Positions 17,425 to 26,580 of a stretch of DNA of 64,000 nt are shown here, piece after piece; within the stretch, counting starts at the first letter, position 1; every line of letters starts with the position of its first letter. Both the position numbers and the translations under genes were made by a program. Origin of the DNA: Oceanobacter kriegii DSM 6294 (lineage in GTDB: Bacteria > Pseudomonadota > Gammaproteobacteria > Pseudomonadales > Oceanobacteraceae). Where the stretch lies: contig NZ_AUGV01000003.1 of assembly GCF_000422845.1 (NCBI RefSeq), positions 62,001-126,000 of the forward strand, written 5' to 3'. The notes under the pieces were generated by a model, which saw only the letters and a list, made by a program, of their open reading frames with translations, searched no databases and was not told where the DNA came from.

Positions 17425-18159
17425 ATGACCGAGACTCGACAACGGATTTTGATCGTCGATGACGAAGCCGATATGCGCGAACTGCTGGGCGATTTACTGG
17501 AAGACGTAGGTTATCTGGTGAGTCTTGCCGCCAATGGTCAGCAAATGCAGCAGGCGCTGGACCAACACGCCCATTCACTGGTGATTCTGGATTTGCGCCT
17601 GAAAGGCGAAGACGGCATGGACCTGGCCCGCCAGCTGCGCAGCCAGTCGGGCATTCCGATCATGATGTTGACCGGCAAAGGCGATGAAACCGACCGCATC
17701 ATTGGCCTCGAACTGGCCGCCGACGACTTCCTGATGAAGCCATTCAACAACCGCGAGCTGTTGGCGCGGGTGCGGGCGCTGCTGCGCCGCTCCACCGAGC
17801 TGAGCATTCCGGTGCAACGCCAGCAAGACAGTTACAGCCACCAGCGACTGACCTTTGATGGCTGGGTGCTGGACCTCACCAGTCGTGAGCTGACCCATCC
17901 GAATGGCAACCCGATTCCTTTGACGTACGCCGAATACGGCCTGCTGGAAACCCTGATCAAAGCACCTAATCGGGTCTTCAGCCGCGACCAGTTGCTGGAA
18001 GCCACCCGCGGCCTCAATGTGGATGTGTTCGACCGCACCATTGATGTTCTGACCCTGCGGTTACGCCGCAAAATCGAACCAAACCCGAAACAACCGCGTT
18101 ACATTCGCACCGAACGCGGCGTTGGCTACAGCTTTTGCGCTGCGGTTACCCAGTGCTGA
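17425..18159 (+). CDS. Two-component response regulator, OmpR family
   Basis: A 244-residue regulator. The receiver domain (about 7-120) has the acidic pair in ILIVDDEADMRELL, the phospho-acceptor Asp56 in LVILDLRLKG, and the KPFNNRELLAR end. The C-terminal winged helix (about 140-240) ends IDVLTLRLRRKIEPNPKQPRY and RTERGVGY, as in OmpR/TorR. The start at 17425 is preferred because the receiver begins there; an in-frame upstream ATG adds 31 unstructured residues. The stop overlaps the next gene, the hybrid kinase, so they are co-translated. The likely target is the nearby fructose-type uptake system, by inference. Confidence 0.92.
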   Translation: MTETRQRILIVDDEADMRELLGDLLEDVGYLVSLAANGQQMQQALDQHAHSLVILDLRLKGEDGMDLARQLRSQSGIPIMMLTGKGDETDRIIGLELAADDFLMKPFNNRELLARVRALLRRSTELSIPVQRQQDSYSHQRLTFDGWVLDLTSRELTHPNGNPIPLTYAEYGLLETLIKAPNRVFSRDQLLEATRGLNVDVFDRTIDVLTLRLRRKIEPNPKQPRYIRTERGVGYSFCAAVTQC

Positions 18160-20960
18160 CCAGCGTCCGTCGACTGCAAGCCGGCACCCGGTTACTACTG
18201 GCCTTTTCCATTTTGGCCGCCAGTACGCTGGGGCTGGCTTTGATGGGTTGGATTGGCCTCAACAACACCGCCACCTCGGTGACGGAGTTTGAACAGCAAT
18301 CCTTGCCGGAGATTTCCCGCTCGCTGGAACTGGCCGAACGCACCGCCAACCTCGCCGCCGTGGCGCCCTACGTTGCCGGAGTGAACAGCCCCTTCATGCT
18401 GCAAGGCCTGAGCCTGACACTGGAAGACAAGATCAGCCACCTGCTGGCACTGGCCGAATCCCTGCCACAACTGGATGCCGCCACCCCCAACCTGCAACCG
18501 CTGTTACTACGGCTGGAGCACACCGCCAAGCGACTGATTGAAGTCACACGCAGCCACCTGTTTGCTCGCGAAGACCTGCGCCAAACCACCTACAACCTGC
18601 ATCAATTGGCCCGCGAACTGCGCCAACCGCCCCATTCCGAGCAAATCGCCGACCAGTGCCTGCAAATCACGGACTGGTTGTTAATGGCCGCCCGCTCCCC
18701 CGATGCCACCGAGCTGGCTCTGCTGCAACAGGATGTGAACAACAGCCTCAGCCGCCTGAACCAGCAGGCCTGGCCCGGCCACCCGGCCGAGCACTGGCTG
18801 ACCGAACTGCAAGGTTTCAGCAACAGTAGCGAAGGGGTATTCCCGCTGCGTCAGCAACAGCTGCACATGCAGGAAGAAAGCGCGTTTTTGCTGGCTTCGA
18901 CCCGCGCCATATCCGAACAGCTGTCCGACTCGGTGACCCACTTTGTCGACCAGACCCGCGCCAGCATTGCCCAACGCAGCCAGAAAGTATCGGTGGTGGT
19001 GGCTTCCGGCCAAACCGGCATTCTGATCATCAGCCTGCTGTGTCTGGCGGCCGTCGCTGGCGGCATCTGGGTTGTGCGGGAACTGGGACTGGGGCTCAGC
19101 CAGATCACCCAGCGCATCAGTCGGCTGGCCAGTGGCGACAGCGCCAGCCAACTGCAAACCGACCAACAGCCGTTACCCGCGGCACAGCGCCAGGATGAAA
19201 TTGGCGAGCTGGCACGGGCGTTTCAGGTGTTCCGCGATAACGCACTGGCAATGCAGCGCATCAGTGACGACCTCAGCTCCCAGACCCGGCTGCTGGAAAC
19301 CGTGTTTATCAACATGAACGACGGCCTCAGTGTGTTCGATGCCGACGGCCGACTGGTGGCCTGGAACCCGGGCTACCTGACCGTATTGAAGCTGCCCAAG
19401 GCAGACATCCGCAAAGGCATGACCCTGGCACAAATTCACGATTTGCTGCCCGCCGAAGCCCGCGACAGCTGGTCGCAAATGGGGACGCTGCTCGACAAGG
19501 ATCAGATCAACGCCGCCCGCCAGAATACCTACCAACGCTTCGAGCGACACTTCTCGGACGGCCGTCAGGTCGAATTCCGCAGCAGCCCCATGCCCAGCGG
19601 CGGCTTTGTCACCCTCTACAGTGACCTGACCGAGCGCAAAGCCATCGAAGCCCAGCTGCAACAAGCCCAGAAAATGGAAGTGCTGGGGCAACTGACAGGC
19701 GGGGTCGCCCACGACTTCAACAACCTGCTGGCCGCCATGTTTGGCAACCTGCAATTGCTGGAGGACGGTCTGATTGAACAGGTACGCAGTGCCGCCGACG
19801 CTGACAGTGCCGCCGTCAGCGAAAAAGCCCTCAAACGCCTGCGGCGGGCGATGGCCACCGCCGAACGAGGCAATCAGCTCACCCGCCGTTTGCTGGCGTT
19901 CTCACGCAAACAGCAACTGAGCCCCAGTCCAACCCATGTCGACGCCCTGATTCTGGACATGGAAGACCTGTTCGAATACAGCCTGTCGCCCAATATCCAG
20001 CTGCAATTGCGGTTAGATTGCGCCGATGCCGTCGTGCTGGTGGACGCTGCCCAGCTGGAAAATGCCTTGTTGAATCTGGCCATTAATGCCAACGCTGCGA
20101 TGCCCGATGGTGGCACCTTGACCCTGACCACCCGTTACCGAACGGCGTCAGATGCCGATTCCCGCAAGCCGCAGCAAGAAGCACCACCAGACACACCGCC
20201 ATGGCTGGAAATCGTTATGACCGACACCGGCTGCGGCATCGAGCAGGCTCACCTTGAACGGGTGTTCGAGCCGTTTTTCACCACCAAGGACATTGGTGAA
20301 GGCAGCGGCCTTGGGCTCAGCATGGTGTACGGCTTCGTCAAACAATCGGCCGGGGATATCGAGATCCAAAGCCAGCCGGGAGCGGGCACCGAAGTGACCA
20401 TTCAGCTGCCAGTCAGTGAGCAAAGTCGCCGCCTGCCGCCGGTGGCATCCCTGCTGCCCGCTGACCAACGGCCACTGATCAGCCAGCCAGAAGGGCACAC
20501 CGGGCTGTCGCCCCAGCACCTGCCACTGCCCGAATCCGTATTGCTGGTCGAAGACGACCCGCAGGTTGCCAGCGCCACCCGGGAACAACTGGAAGCCCTC
20601 GGCTGCCAGTGTGTTGATTTGCCCAACGCCGAACAGGCGATCGAGTGGCTGCAACAACAAACACAACCACCAGCCCTGTTACTGACCGATATTAATCTGG
20701 GCGCAGGCATGAACGGCCTGCAACTGCGCCAGCAAGTAATGCAACAATGGCCACAGCTGCCGGTGTTGCTGTCTTCCGGCCTCAACCAGCAGCAACTGGT
20801 CAGCCGCTATCCGCTGGCAGAGAACGTATTCCAGCAGCCCGGCGCTTCGGAGCTACTGTTGAACAAACCCTGGAACCGCCAGCAACTGGCCAGTGCCTTG
20901 CGTCGAAGCCTTGCCCGGCCTGCAGCCACTGAAAATGTACCAATGGGAATCCGACCATGA
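18153..20960 (+). CDS. Hybrid sensor histidine kinase, TorS-like layout
   Basis: About 935 residues: membrane helix at about 12-34, a periplasmic helical sensor of about 250 residues, second helix about 287-309, HAMP to about 366, PAS about 380-489, HisKA with His520 in [12 protein letters not shown], HATPase ([40 protein letters not shown]) to about 753, and a receiver (about 789-915) with Asp846 in LLTDINLG. No HPt domain follows. The start could be GTG at 18153 or TTG at 18135; both overlap the regulator's stop. It lies between the response regulator and a periplasmic sugar-binding protein that may be its ligand-loaded partner, as TorT is for TorS. Confidence 0.9.
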   Translation: MLTSVRRLQAGTRLLLAFSILAASTLGLALMGWIGLNNTATSVTEFEQQSLPEISRSLELAERTANLAAVAPYVAGVNSPFMLQGLSLTLEDKISHLLALAESLPQLDAATPNLQPLLLRLEHTAKRLIEVTRSHLFAREDLRQTTYNLHQLARELRQPPHSEQIADQCLQITDWLLMAARSPDATELALLQQDVNNSLSRLNQQAWPGHPAEHWLTELQGFSNSSEGVFPLRQQQLHMQEESAFLLASTRAISEQLSDSVTHFVDQTRASIAQRSQKVSVVVASGQTGILIISLLCLAAVAGGIWVVRELGLGLSQITQRISRLASGDSASQLQTDQQPLPAAQRQDEIGELARAFQVFRDNALAMQRISDDLSSQTRLLETVFINMNDGLSVFDADGRLVAWNPGYLTVLKLPKADIRKGMTLAQIHDLLPAEARDSWSQMGTLLDKDQINAARQNTYQRFERHFSDGRQVEFRSSPMPSGGFVTLYSDLTERKAIEAQLQQAQKMEVLGQLTGGVAHDFNNLLAAMFGNLQLLEDGLIEQVRSAADADSAAVSEKALKRLRRAMATAERGNQLTRRLLAFSRKQQLSPSPTHVDALILDMEDLFEYSLSPNIQLQLRLDCADAVVLVDAAQLENALLNLAINANAAMPDGGTLTLTTRYRTASDADSRKPQQEAPPDTPPWLEIVMTDTGCGIEQAHLERVFEPFFTTKDIGEGSGLGLSMVYGFVKQSAGDIEIQSQPGAGTEVTIQLPVSEQSRRLPPVASLLPADQRPLISQPEGHTGLSPQHLPLPESVLLVEDDPQVASATREQLEALGCQCVDLPNAEQAIEWLQQQTQPPALLLTDINLGAGMNGLQLRQQVMQQWPQLPVLLSSGLNQQQLVSRYPLAENVFQQPGASELLLNKPWNRQQLASALRRSLARPAATENVPMGIRP

Positions 20961-20970
20961 GATACCTGCC

Positions 20971-21918
20971 GTGACGTTGTTCTCCTGCTCCACACACTCC
21001 CCCCGTGCCACGCTTCGTGCTGCTACCAACGCATTGCTGGGCATTGCGGGCTGGCTCACGGTGGCCAGCTGTCAGGCAGAACTGACCGTTGGGGTATCGG
21101 TGTCGGATCTTGGTAACCCCTACTTCGTTCAGATAGCCGAAGGGGCTGAAGCCGAAGCGCGTCGACTGGCCGGGGAAGACGTACGCTTTATTCTGAAATC
21201 CAGCGCTTACGACCTGCCCCGTCAGGTACGCCAAATGGAAGGCTTCATCGCCCGAAACGTTGACCTGATTTTGCTGATTGCCGCCAACTACAACGGCATC
21301 GAACCGGCCATCCAACAAGCCCAGGCTGCCGGTATTCCGGTGCTGGCGGTCGACGTTAAGGCCCGCGGCGCCGACATTACCGTCACCACCAACAACCGCC
21401 AGGCCGGTGAAATTGCCTGCGGCTTTCTGGCCGCGGCACTGGGCCAAAAAGGCAATATTGCGATTGTGAACGGGCCGCCGGTATCGTCGATTGAAGCCCG
21501 CGTTGACGGCTGTCTGAGTCAGTTAAAGCAATACCCGGGCATCACCGTGCTCGACAGCAATAACAACGCCGGTGCCAGTCGGTTGGGCGGACTTGAAGTG
21601 ATGACCCACCTGCTGGCCGAATTCCCCCACATCGACGGCGTATTCGCCATCAACGATCCCAGCGCAGTGGGCGCCGAACAAGCCGCTCAAATGGCCGGTC
21701 GGCCGCTGCTGATCACCTCCATCGACGGCGCGCCACTGGCGATTGAGCGCATGCGCCACGACGATTCCCTGATCATCGGCAGCGCCGCCCAACTGCCCGA
21801 ACAAATGGCCCGCATGGCGATACGAATGGGATACGAATTACTGCAAGGCAAAACCCCGGAGAAGTCCGAAGTACAGATTCCGTCCTATATTATCCACAGG
21901 GGCAACTTGCCGGAGTGA
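20971..21918 (+). CDS. Periplasmic sugar-binding protein, probable sensory partner of the kinase
   Basis: About 315 residues, type I (ribose/LacI-type) periplasmic binding fold. A signal peptide ends near ASCQA-ELTVG. The mature part has DLGNPYFVQIAEGAEAEA, LILLIAANYNGIEPAIQQA and the hinge-like TSIDGAPLAIERM. GTG at 20971 gives a proper signal peptide; ATG at 20935 is an in-frame alternative overlapping the kinase gene. It has no permease or ATPase of its own on this strand, and a full importer with a separate binding protein lies next to it. Together with gene order (regulator, kinase, binding protein), this suggests it presents a sugar to the kinase, as TorT does. The ligand is unknown, perhaps fructose. 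Confidence 0.85.
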   Translation: MTLFSCSTHSPRATLRAATNALLGIAGWLTVASCQAELTVGVSVSDLGNPYFVQIAEGAEAEARRLAGEDVRFILKSSAYDLPRQVRQMEGFIARNVDLILLIAANYNGIEPAIQQAQAAGIPVLAVDVKARGADITVTTNNRQAGEIACGFLAAALGQKGNIAIVNGPPVSSIEARVDGCLSQLKQYPGITVLDSNNNAGASRLGGLEVMTHLLAEFPHIDGVFAINDPSAVGAEQAAQMAGRPLLITSIDGAPLAIERMRHDDSLIIGSAAQLPEQMARMAIRMGYELLQGKTPEKSEVQIPSYIIHRGNLPE

Positions 21919-22010
21919 CGCTCCCCGCGTCAGGCTTGCAGCTATCGACAACGAGCACAGCCTGCGATCAGGCGCGAACCAAGTACGAACCAAGTGCGAA
22001 AAGCGGACAC

Positions 22011-22040
22011 AAAAAAACCGGTTCAGAAAGCCTGAACCGG
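22011..22040 (-). terminator. Intrinsic terminator of the frc operon
   Basis: On the minus strand CCGGTTCAG-GCTTT-CTGAACCGG is followed by a run of seven T (22011-22017). It lies about 205 bases beyond the frcA stop and lies between the convergent sugar-sensor and frcA genes. The gap 21919-22246 also holds an 11-base doublet (CGAACCAAGTA, about 21974-21997). Confidence 0.8.
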
Positions 22041-22176
22041 CATAAGAAAAGACCAGCGAACTGGTCACCACAATGCATCCAAGGGAAGCCACTCAAGTAC
22101 CTGAGCACCTGAACAACGAAGCCCCGAGAAAAACAATCAGGGCTGGCAAGCGCCAAAGGCGCTTTACCAGCGGTCC

Positions 22177-22240
22177 AGCGTTGAAACAACCGAGCGTTGA
22201 AACAACCGAGCGTTAAAACAGTCCAGCGTAAAAAGAACGG
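22177..22240. repeat. Imperfect 16-base tandem repeat, four copies
   Basis: Units of 16 bases begin with AGCGT: AGCGTTGAAACAACCG at 22177 and 22193 (identical), AGCGTTAAAACAGTCC at 22209 and AGCGTAAAAAGAACGG at 22225. The copies degrade toward the frcA stop at 22247. The array lies in the 3' untranslated part of the frc operon. Confidence 0.85.
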
Positions 22241-22246
22241 GCAGCG

Positions 22247-23041
22247 TTATTCCGCAAACGCGCCCGCCGGGTGTTCGTGAGGGTCCATCGCCCCCGTCAT
22301 AATGGCCACCGCTTCGGCCATGGTGTGGGTATCCGGCTTCACTACCGCGCAGCGTTTGCCCAAGCGGTGAATGTGAATGCGGTCGGCCACTTCAAATACG
22401 TGGGGCATGTTGTGGCTGATCAGAATCACTGATAGGCCACGGTCACGGACGTCTTTGATCAAGTTCAGTACCTTGCGGGACTCTTTCACACCCAGCGCCG
22501 CGGTCGGCTCATCCATGATCACCACGTTGCGAGCAAAGGCTGCCGAGCGGGCTACCGCCACCCCCTGACGCTGACCTCCCGACAGGGTTTCTACCGCCTG
22601 GTGGATGTTCTGAATGGTCAGCAAACCCAGTTCCGACAGCTTTTCACGAGCGTGGTCGTGCATGGCTTTCTTGTCGAGCATGCGGAACACCTTGCCCAGA
22701 ATACCGGGCTTGAGGCGTTCACGACCGAGATACAGGTTGTCGGCAATGTCCAGTGACGGTGCCACCGCGAGGTTCTGATACACGGTCTCAATGCCTGCCT
22801 TACGGGCGTCCATCGGACTTTTGAATTTCATTTTCTTGCCATCCAGCAGCACCTCGCCGGAGTCCGGTACCAGTGCGCCGGACAAGGCTTTGATCAGCGA
22901 GGATTTACCGGCACCGTTGTCGCCGATGACCGCAAGGATTTCGCCACGGCGCAGTTCAAAATCAGCGCCGTCGATGGCGGTTACATGGCCGTAGCGTTTC
23001 ACCAGGCCGGAGGCTTTCATTACCAGATCGTGTGTACTCAT
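22247..23041 (-). CDS. frcA: Fructose-type ABC importer ATP-binding protein
   Basis: A 264-residue single-domain ATPase of the CUT2 class. Walker A is GDNGAGKSSLIKAL (about 38-51), the signature is LSGGQRQGVAVARSAAF and Walker B is VVIMDEPTAALG. Most ribose-type importers use a double ATPase (RbsA-like); a single domain of this length is typical of FrcA fructose importers. The start at 23041 follows GAGGAGAGACACC. It comes 11 bases after frcC. An intrinsic terminator lies beyond it at 22011. The substrate assignment rests on gene context and on the binding protein. Confidence 0.9.
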   Translation of the reverse strand: MSTHDLVMKASGLVKRYGHVTAIDGADFELRRGEILAVIGDNGAGKSSLIKALSGALVPDSGEVLLDGKKMKFKSPMDARKAGIETVYQNLAVAPSLDIADNLYLGRERLKPGILGKVFRMLDKKAMHDHAREKLSELGLLTIQNIHQAVETLSGGQRQGVAVARSAAFARNVVIMDEPTAALGVKESRKVLNLIKDVRDRGLSVILISHNMPHVFEVADRIHIHRLGKRCAVVKPDTHTMAEAVAIMTGAMDPHEHPAGAFAE

Positions 23042-23052
23042 GGTGTCTCTCC

Positions 23053-24129
23053 TCACGCCTTACGAATCCACTGATCCATGGCCACCGCCACGATGATCAG
23101 CAAACCTACGGTGAATTCCTGCCACAACACGTCAACACCCGCCAGTGCCAGACCGTTACGGAACACGCCCACCACCAATGCACCAATCAGCGTGCCCCAG
23201 ATCGCGCCGCGACCACCAAACAGGGAGCAGCCGCCAATCACCACCGCGGTGATGGAATCCAGGTTGGCCATCATGCCTGCCTGTGGGCTAACGGAACCGA
23301 TACGGCCAATCAGAGCCCAGGCACCGATGGCACAGATCACACCCGCCACCACATACACCGACATCAGCACGCGCTCGGTACGAATACCCGCCAGCTTGGC
23401 TGCGGCCGGATCATCACCGGTGGCGTACACATGGCGGCCCCATGGGGTCCAGTTCAGCGCGTACCAGACCAGTGCAAACAGGCCGATCATCAACAACGAA
23501 CCGTAGGTCAGTTTGGCACCCAGAATATCGATGCTCTGGCCAGTCCAGTGCAGCAATGGTGCAGCTTCAGCAATGGCTTTGTAGCGAATGGTTTCAGACT
23601 GCGAGTACCACAGGTTGAGAGCAAAAAAGATGTTCCAGGTACCCAGCGTCACAATGAAAGGCGGCAGTCGCAGTACGGTAACCAGAATGCCGTTGATCCA
23701 GCCGCAGAAGGCACCGGCGGCCATACCGGCCATAAAGGCAATGACTGGTGGGAAACCCAGCATCACGGCGGTTTTACCCATGATCACCGAGGTCAGTACC
23801 ATGATGGCACCCACCGACAGATCGATACCGGCGGTCAGAATAATCAGGGTCTGGGCGATACCCAGAATGCCAATAATGGTCACCTGTTGCAGAATCAATG
23901 ACAGGTTAAATGGCGACAGGAAACGTTCTCCAATCACCATGCTGAAGACCAACACGGCCATCAGCAGCACAATCGCAGGGGCCGCCACCGGGTTACTGTG
24001 GAAAAAGCGATGGGCACGTTCAACCAGCGACAGCTGCTCGGTAGCGAAGTTGGCAACCGCGCCACCGGCGCTGTCTGCCACGCGTTCGTGCTCTGCCATA
24101 TTGTTGTTGGCAGTAGAAGCGTTACTCAT
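23053..24129 (-). CDS. frcC: Fructose-type ABC importer permease
   Basis: A 358-residue inner-membrane permease of the ribose/xylose/AraH class with about ten helices. Typical segments are ILTAGIDLSVGAIMVLTSV (about 112-130) and the GGCSLFGGRGAIWGTLIGALVVGVFRNGL loop region, quoted here only in part as VIGGCSLFGGRGAIWG. The start at 24129 follows CTGGAGTCCATC; an upstream ATG at 24168 adds 13 residues with no such site. It works with FrcA and FrcB. A hairpin separates it from frcB upstream. Confidence 0.92.
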   Translation of the reverse strand: MSNASTANNNMAEHERVADSAGGAVANFATEQLSLVERAHRFFHSNPVAAPAIVLLMAVLVFSMVIGERFLSPFNLSLILQQVTIIGILGIAQTLIILTAGIDLSVGAIMVLTSVIMGKTAVMLGFPPVIAFMAGMAAGAFCGWINGILVTVLRLPPFIVTLGTWNIFFALNLWYSQSETIRYKAIAEAAPLLHWTGQSIDILGAKLTYGSLLMIGLFALVWYALNWTPWGRHVYATGDDPAAAKLAGIRTERVLMSVYVVAGVICAIGAWALIGRIGSVSPQAGMMANLDSITAVVIGGCSLFGGRGAIWGTLIGALVVGVFRNGLALAGVDVLWQEFTVGLLIIVAVAMDQWIRKA

Positions 24130-24203
24130 GATGGACTCCAGCTGAGCCCGGCCATCCCGACCGGGCAAAGACTCTAAAAAACGAAAATCGGGTAATCAGA
24201 ATC

Positions 24204-24233
24204 CGGCTGCGCTGTGCCAATTCCAGCGCAACC
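24204..24233 (-). other. Stem-loop between frcB and frcC
   Basis: TGCGCTG and CAGCGCA (24208-24230), extended by CGG and CCG, pair around a nine-base loop in the 124-base gap after the binding-protein gene. No T-run follows. It parallels the hairpin at 13003-13031 and probably protects the 3' end of the frcB message. Confidence 0.5.
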
Positions 24234-24253
24234 GAACGGGCGTCAGGCCGGGC

Positions 24254-25276
24254 TTAACCCCAGCAGCTGTTGAGGCCCTGCTTGGAGGTTTTCGACTCAA
24301 TGCCGTCTACCGGGCTGTCGGTAATCAACTCAACACCGGTGTTGACGAAGTCGAGGCCTTCGCTGGCCTGTGGTTTTTTGCCGGTTTTGGCGTATTCCAC
24401 AATGGCTTCAACGCCCATGGATGCCATCCGCAGCGGGAACTGCATGGAGGTCGCGCCAATCACGCCGTCGGCGATGTTTTCAACGCCTGGGCAACCACCG
24501 TCAACGGAGACCACCAGTACGTCGTTCTGACGGCCAACGGCGCGCAGGGCTTCATAGGCACCGGCAGCGGCCGGTTCGTTGATGGTGTACACCACGTTGA
24601 TTTCGTGATCGCGTTGCAGCAGGTTTTCCATCGCCCGACGGCCGCCTTCTTCAGCGCCCTGGGTCACGTCATGGCCAACGATGCGTGGATCGTTTTCATC
24701 GCCAATGCGGTTTGGATTCTTGATGTCGATGCCAAAGCCCTTGAGGAAGCCCTGGTCACGCGCCACGTCGACGGTGATCTGGCTGGTGTTCAGGTCCAGC
24801 ATGGCGATTTTCGCAGTGGCTGCCTTGTCACCCAGCTGGGCCTTGGCCCATTGGCCGATCATTTCACCGGCCTTGAAGTTATCGGTGGCGAAGGTCGCGT
24901 CAGCCGCATCGGCCGGGCTCAGTGGTGTATCCAGTGCAATCACCAGCAGGCCAGCAGCGCGGGCGCGATCAATCGCAGGAACAATGGCTTCCGGGTCGGA
25001 TGGGGTAATCAGGATGCCCTTGGCACCGGAGGCAATCAGGTTTTCTACCGCTTGTACCTGGGATTGGTTATCACCGTCGAACTTGCCCGCAAAGGTGCGC
25101 AGCTCAACACCCATGTCATCGGCCATTTCCTTGGCGCCTTCGCGCATTTTGACGAAGAACGGATTGGTGTTGGTTTTGGTAATCAGACCAACCACTGGCT
25201 TGTCGGCCGCAAAAGCGGAGGAAGACAGGGCAGCAGCAGAGAACATGGCCGCAGCGGCCAGAGCTTTGAGTTTCAT
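24254..25276 (-). CDS. frcB: Fructose-type ABC importer periplasmic binding protein
   Basis: A 340-residue type I periplasmic binding protein. The signal peptide is about residues 1-23 ([20 protein letters not shown], cleavage near AFA-ADK). The mature protein has [40 protein letters not shown], and [15 protein letters not shown], and it ends in a Cys-Trp-Gly motif (GLNSCWG) as in FrcB-type fructose-binding proteins of rhizobia. It is first in the minus-strand operon frcB-frcC-frcA and diverges from a fructokinase gene, which supports fructose as the ligand. Related sugars such as ribose or mannose are possible. Confidence 0.9.
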   Translation of the reverse strand: MKLKALAAAAMFSAAALSSSAFAADKPVVGLITKTNTNPFFVKMREGAKEMADDMGVELRTFAGKFDGDNQSQVQAVENLIASGAKGILITPSDPEAIVPAIDRARAAGLLVIALDTPLSPADAADATFATDNFKAGEMIGQWAKAQLGDKAATAKIAMLDLNTSQITVDVARDQGFLKGFGIDIKNPNRIGDENDPRIVGHDVTQGAEEGGRRAMENLLQRDHEINVVYTINEPAAAGAYEALRAVGRQNDVLVVSVDGGCPGVENIADGVIGATSMQFPLRMASMGVEAIVEYAKTGKKPQASEGLDFVNTGVELITDSPVDGIESKTSKQGLNSCWG

Positions 25277-25586
25277 TCGAGACTCCCGATTATTTTTGTT
25301 GTTTGGGTGACATGCTTGTCATAACGACTCGGCGTCGTCAGAAGCAGTTAACTCAGACGACATTAATCGGGCATTTCGTAATCAGCGGCGGCTGTTAACA
25401 ATTGAAATATTTCAAACCGGCACTGACATTTTGGCGGTTGCGTATTGGGTTATGTTGTCAGGCTACTTGCGCGCCCTTGCGAGCGTGCAACAATTTCGAC
25501 TTTGAATTCATCGTATTGGCGCAACGACTGGCAGCATGGCCACCCCGAATACGCCGATGCATGCAGGTATCAGGCAGGAAACAACA
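25277..25586. promoter_or_regulatory. Divergent promoter region of frcBCA and fructokinase, with a perfect palindrome
   Basis: A 310-base gap between divergent genes. It holds the perfect 14-base palindrome TTGAAATATTTCAA at 25402-25415, within an AT-rich patch (25390-25420). This is a good candidate operator for the OmpR-type regulator at 17425 or for another repressor. A GC-rich patch with GCGCGCCCTTGCGAGCGTGC lies at about 25469-25488. The palindrome is seen; its function is inference. Confidence 0.55.
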
Positions 25587-26576
25587 ATGCTAACAACCAT
25601 TTCCTTTGGCGAAGTACTGATCGACATGCTGTCCAACAAAGTGGGCGGTAACGCCGACAGCGAACAGGAAACCTTTACCAAATTTGCCGGTGGCGCGCCG
25701 GCCAACGTTGCCGTTGCGGTTGCCAAACTGGGCGGCGATAGCCGCATGGCAGGCAAGATTGGTGAAGACATGTTTGGCGACTTCCTGCGTGATTCCCTCC
25801 ATGAAGCCGGTGTGAATACCGACTACCTGCTGAGCACCCGCGAAGCCAATACCGCACTGGCGTTTGTGTCGCTGGACGACAGTGGCGAACGTTCGTTCAC
25901 GTTTTACCGCAACCCGTCCGCCGACATGCTGTTCCGCGCCGATGAGTTCCAGACCGAATGGTTTGCCAACCCCGGCCTGTTCCACTTTTGCTCCAACACC
26001 CTGACTGCCAGCGACATTGCCGCGGCAACCGCAGCCGGGGCCCAAATGGCCGCCGACGCCGGTTGGCTGGTGAGCTTTGATGTGAACCTGCGCCATAACC
26101 TCTGGGCCAGCGGCCGTGCCGATGCCGAGCTGGTATGGACGCTGGCCGCCGATGCCCATTTGGTAAAAATGAGCATTGAAGAAATGGACTATCTGCGTGG
26201 CGAACAGTCTGAAGAACAGGCCATCGAACAGCTGTTCGAAGGCAGTGCCCAACTGCTGCTGATTACCGATGGTGGCAACCCGCTGCGCTACTTCTTCAAA
26301 ACCGCCAGCGGCCTGCAGCAGGGCCAGATTACCCCGCCTGCGGTGAAGATGGTCGACAGCACCGCCGCTGGCGATGCGTTTGTGGGTGGTTTGATGGTGC
26401 AACTGGCGCAACAGGAAATCAGCGCCGATCAGCTGCTGACGTTCTGCTCAGATACCGCCAAACTGGAGCAAGCATTGGCGTACGCCGCCCGTTGTGGCGG
26501 ATATGCAGCAGCTCATTACGGTGCTTTTGTAGCGCTGCCAACCCGTGAACAGCTGGAAAGCTTTCACAGCGCCTGA
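25587..26576 (+). CDS. Fructokinase, PfkB/ribokinase family
   Basis: A 329-residue sugar kinase that would phosphorylate fructose to fructose-6-phosphate in the cytosol. The family marks are the N-terminal FGEVLIDML, the first signature KFAGGAPANVAVAVAKLGG (about residues 30-48) and the second signature with the catalytic Asp, DSTAAGDAFVGGLM (about 265-278). The start at 25587 is preferred because AGGAAACAACA precedes it. Divergence from the frcBCA importer supports fructose as the substrate. 2-keto-3-deoxygluconate or ribose kinases are related alternatives. Confidence 0.9.
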   Translation: MLTTISFGEVLIDMLSNKVGGNADSEQETFTKFAGGAPANVAVAVAKLGGDSRMAGKIGEDMFGDFLRDSLHEAGVNTDYLLSTREANTALAFVSLDDSGERSFTFYRNPSADMLFRADEFQTEWFANPGLFHFCSNTLTASDIAAATAAGAQMAADAGWLVSFDVNLRHNLWASGRADAELVWTLAADAHLVKMSIEEMDYLRGEQSEEQAIEQLFEGSAQLLLITDGGNPLRYFFKTASGLQQGQITPPAVKMVDSTAAGDAFVGGLMVQLAQQEISADQLLTFCSDTAKLEQALAYAARCGGYAAAHYGAFVALPTREQLESFHSA

Positions 26577-26580
26577 CCCC

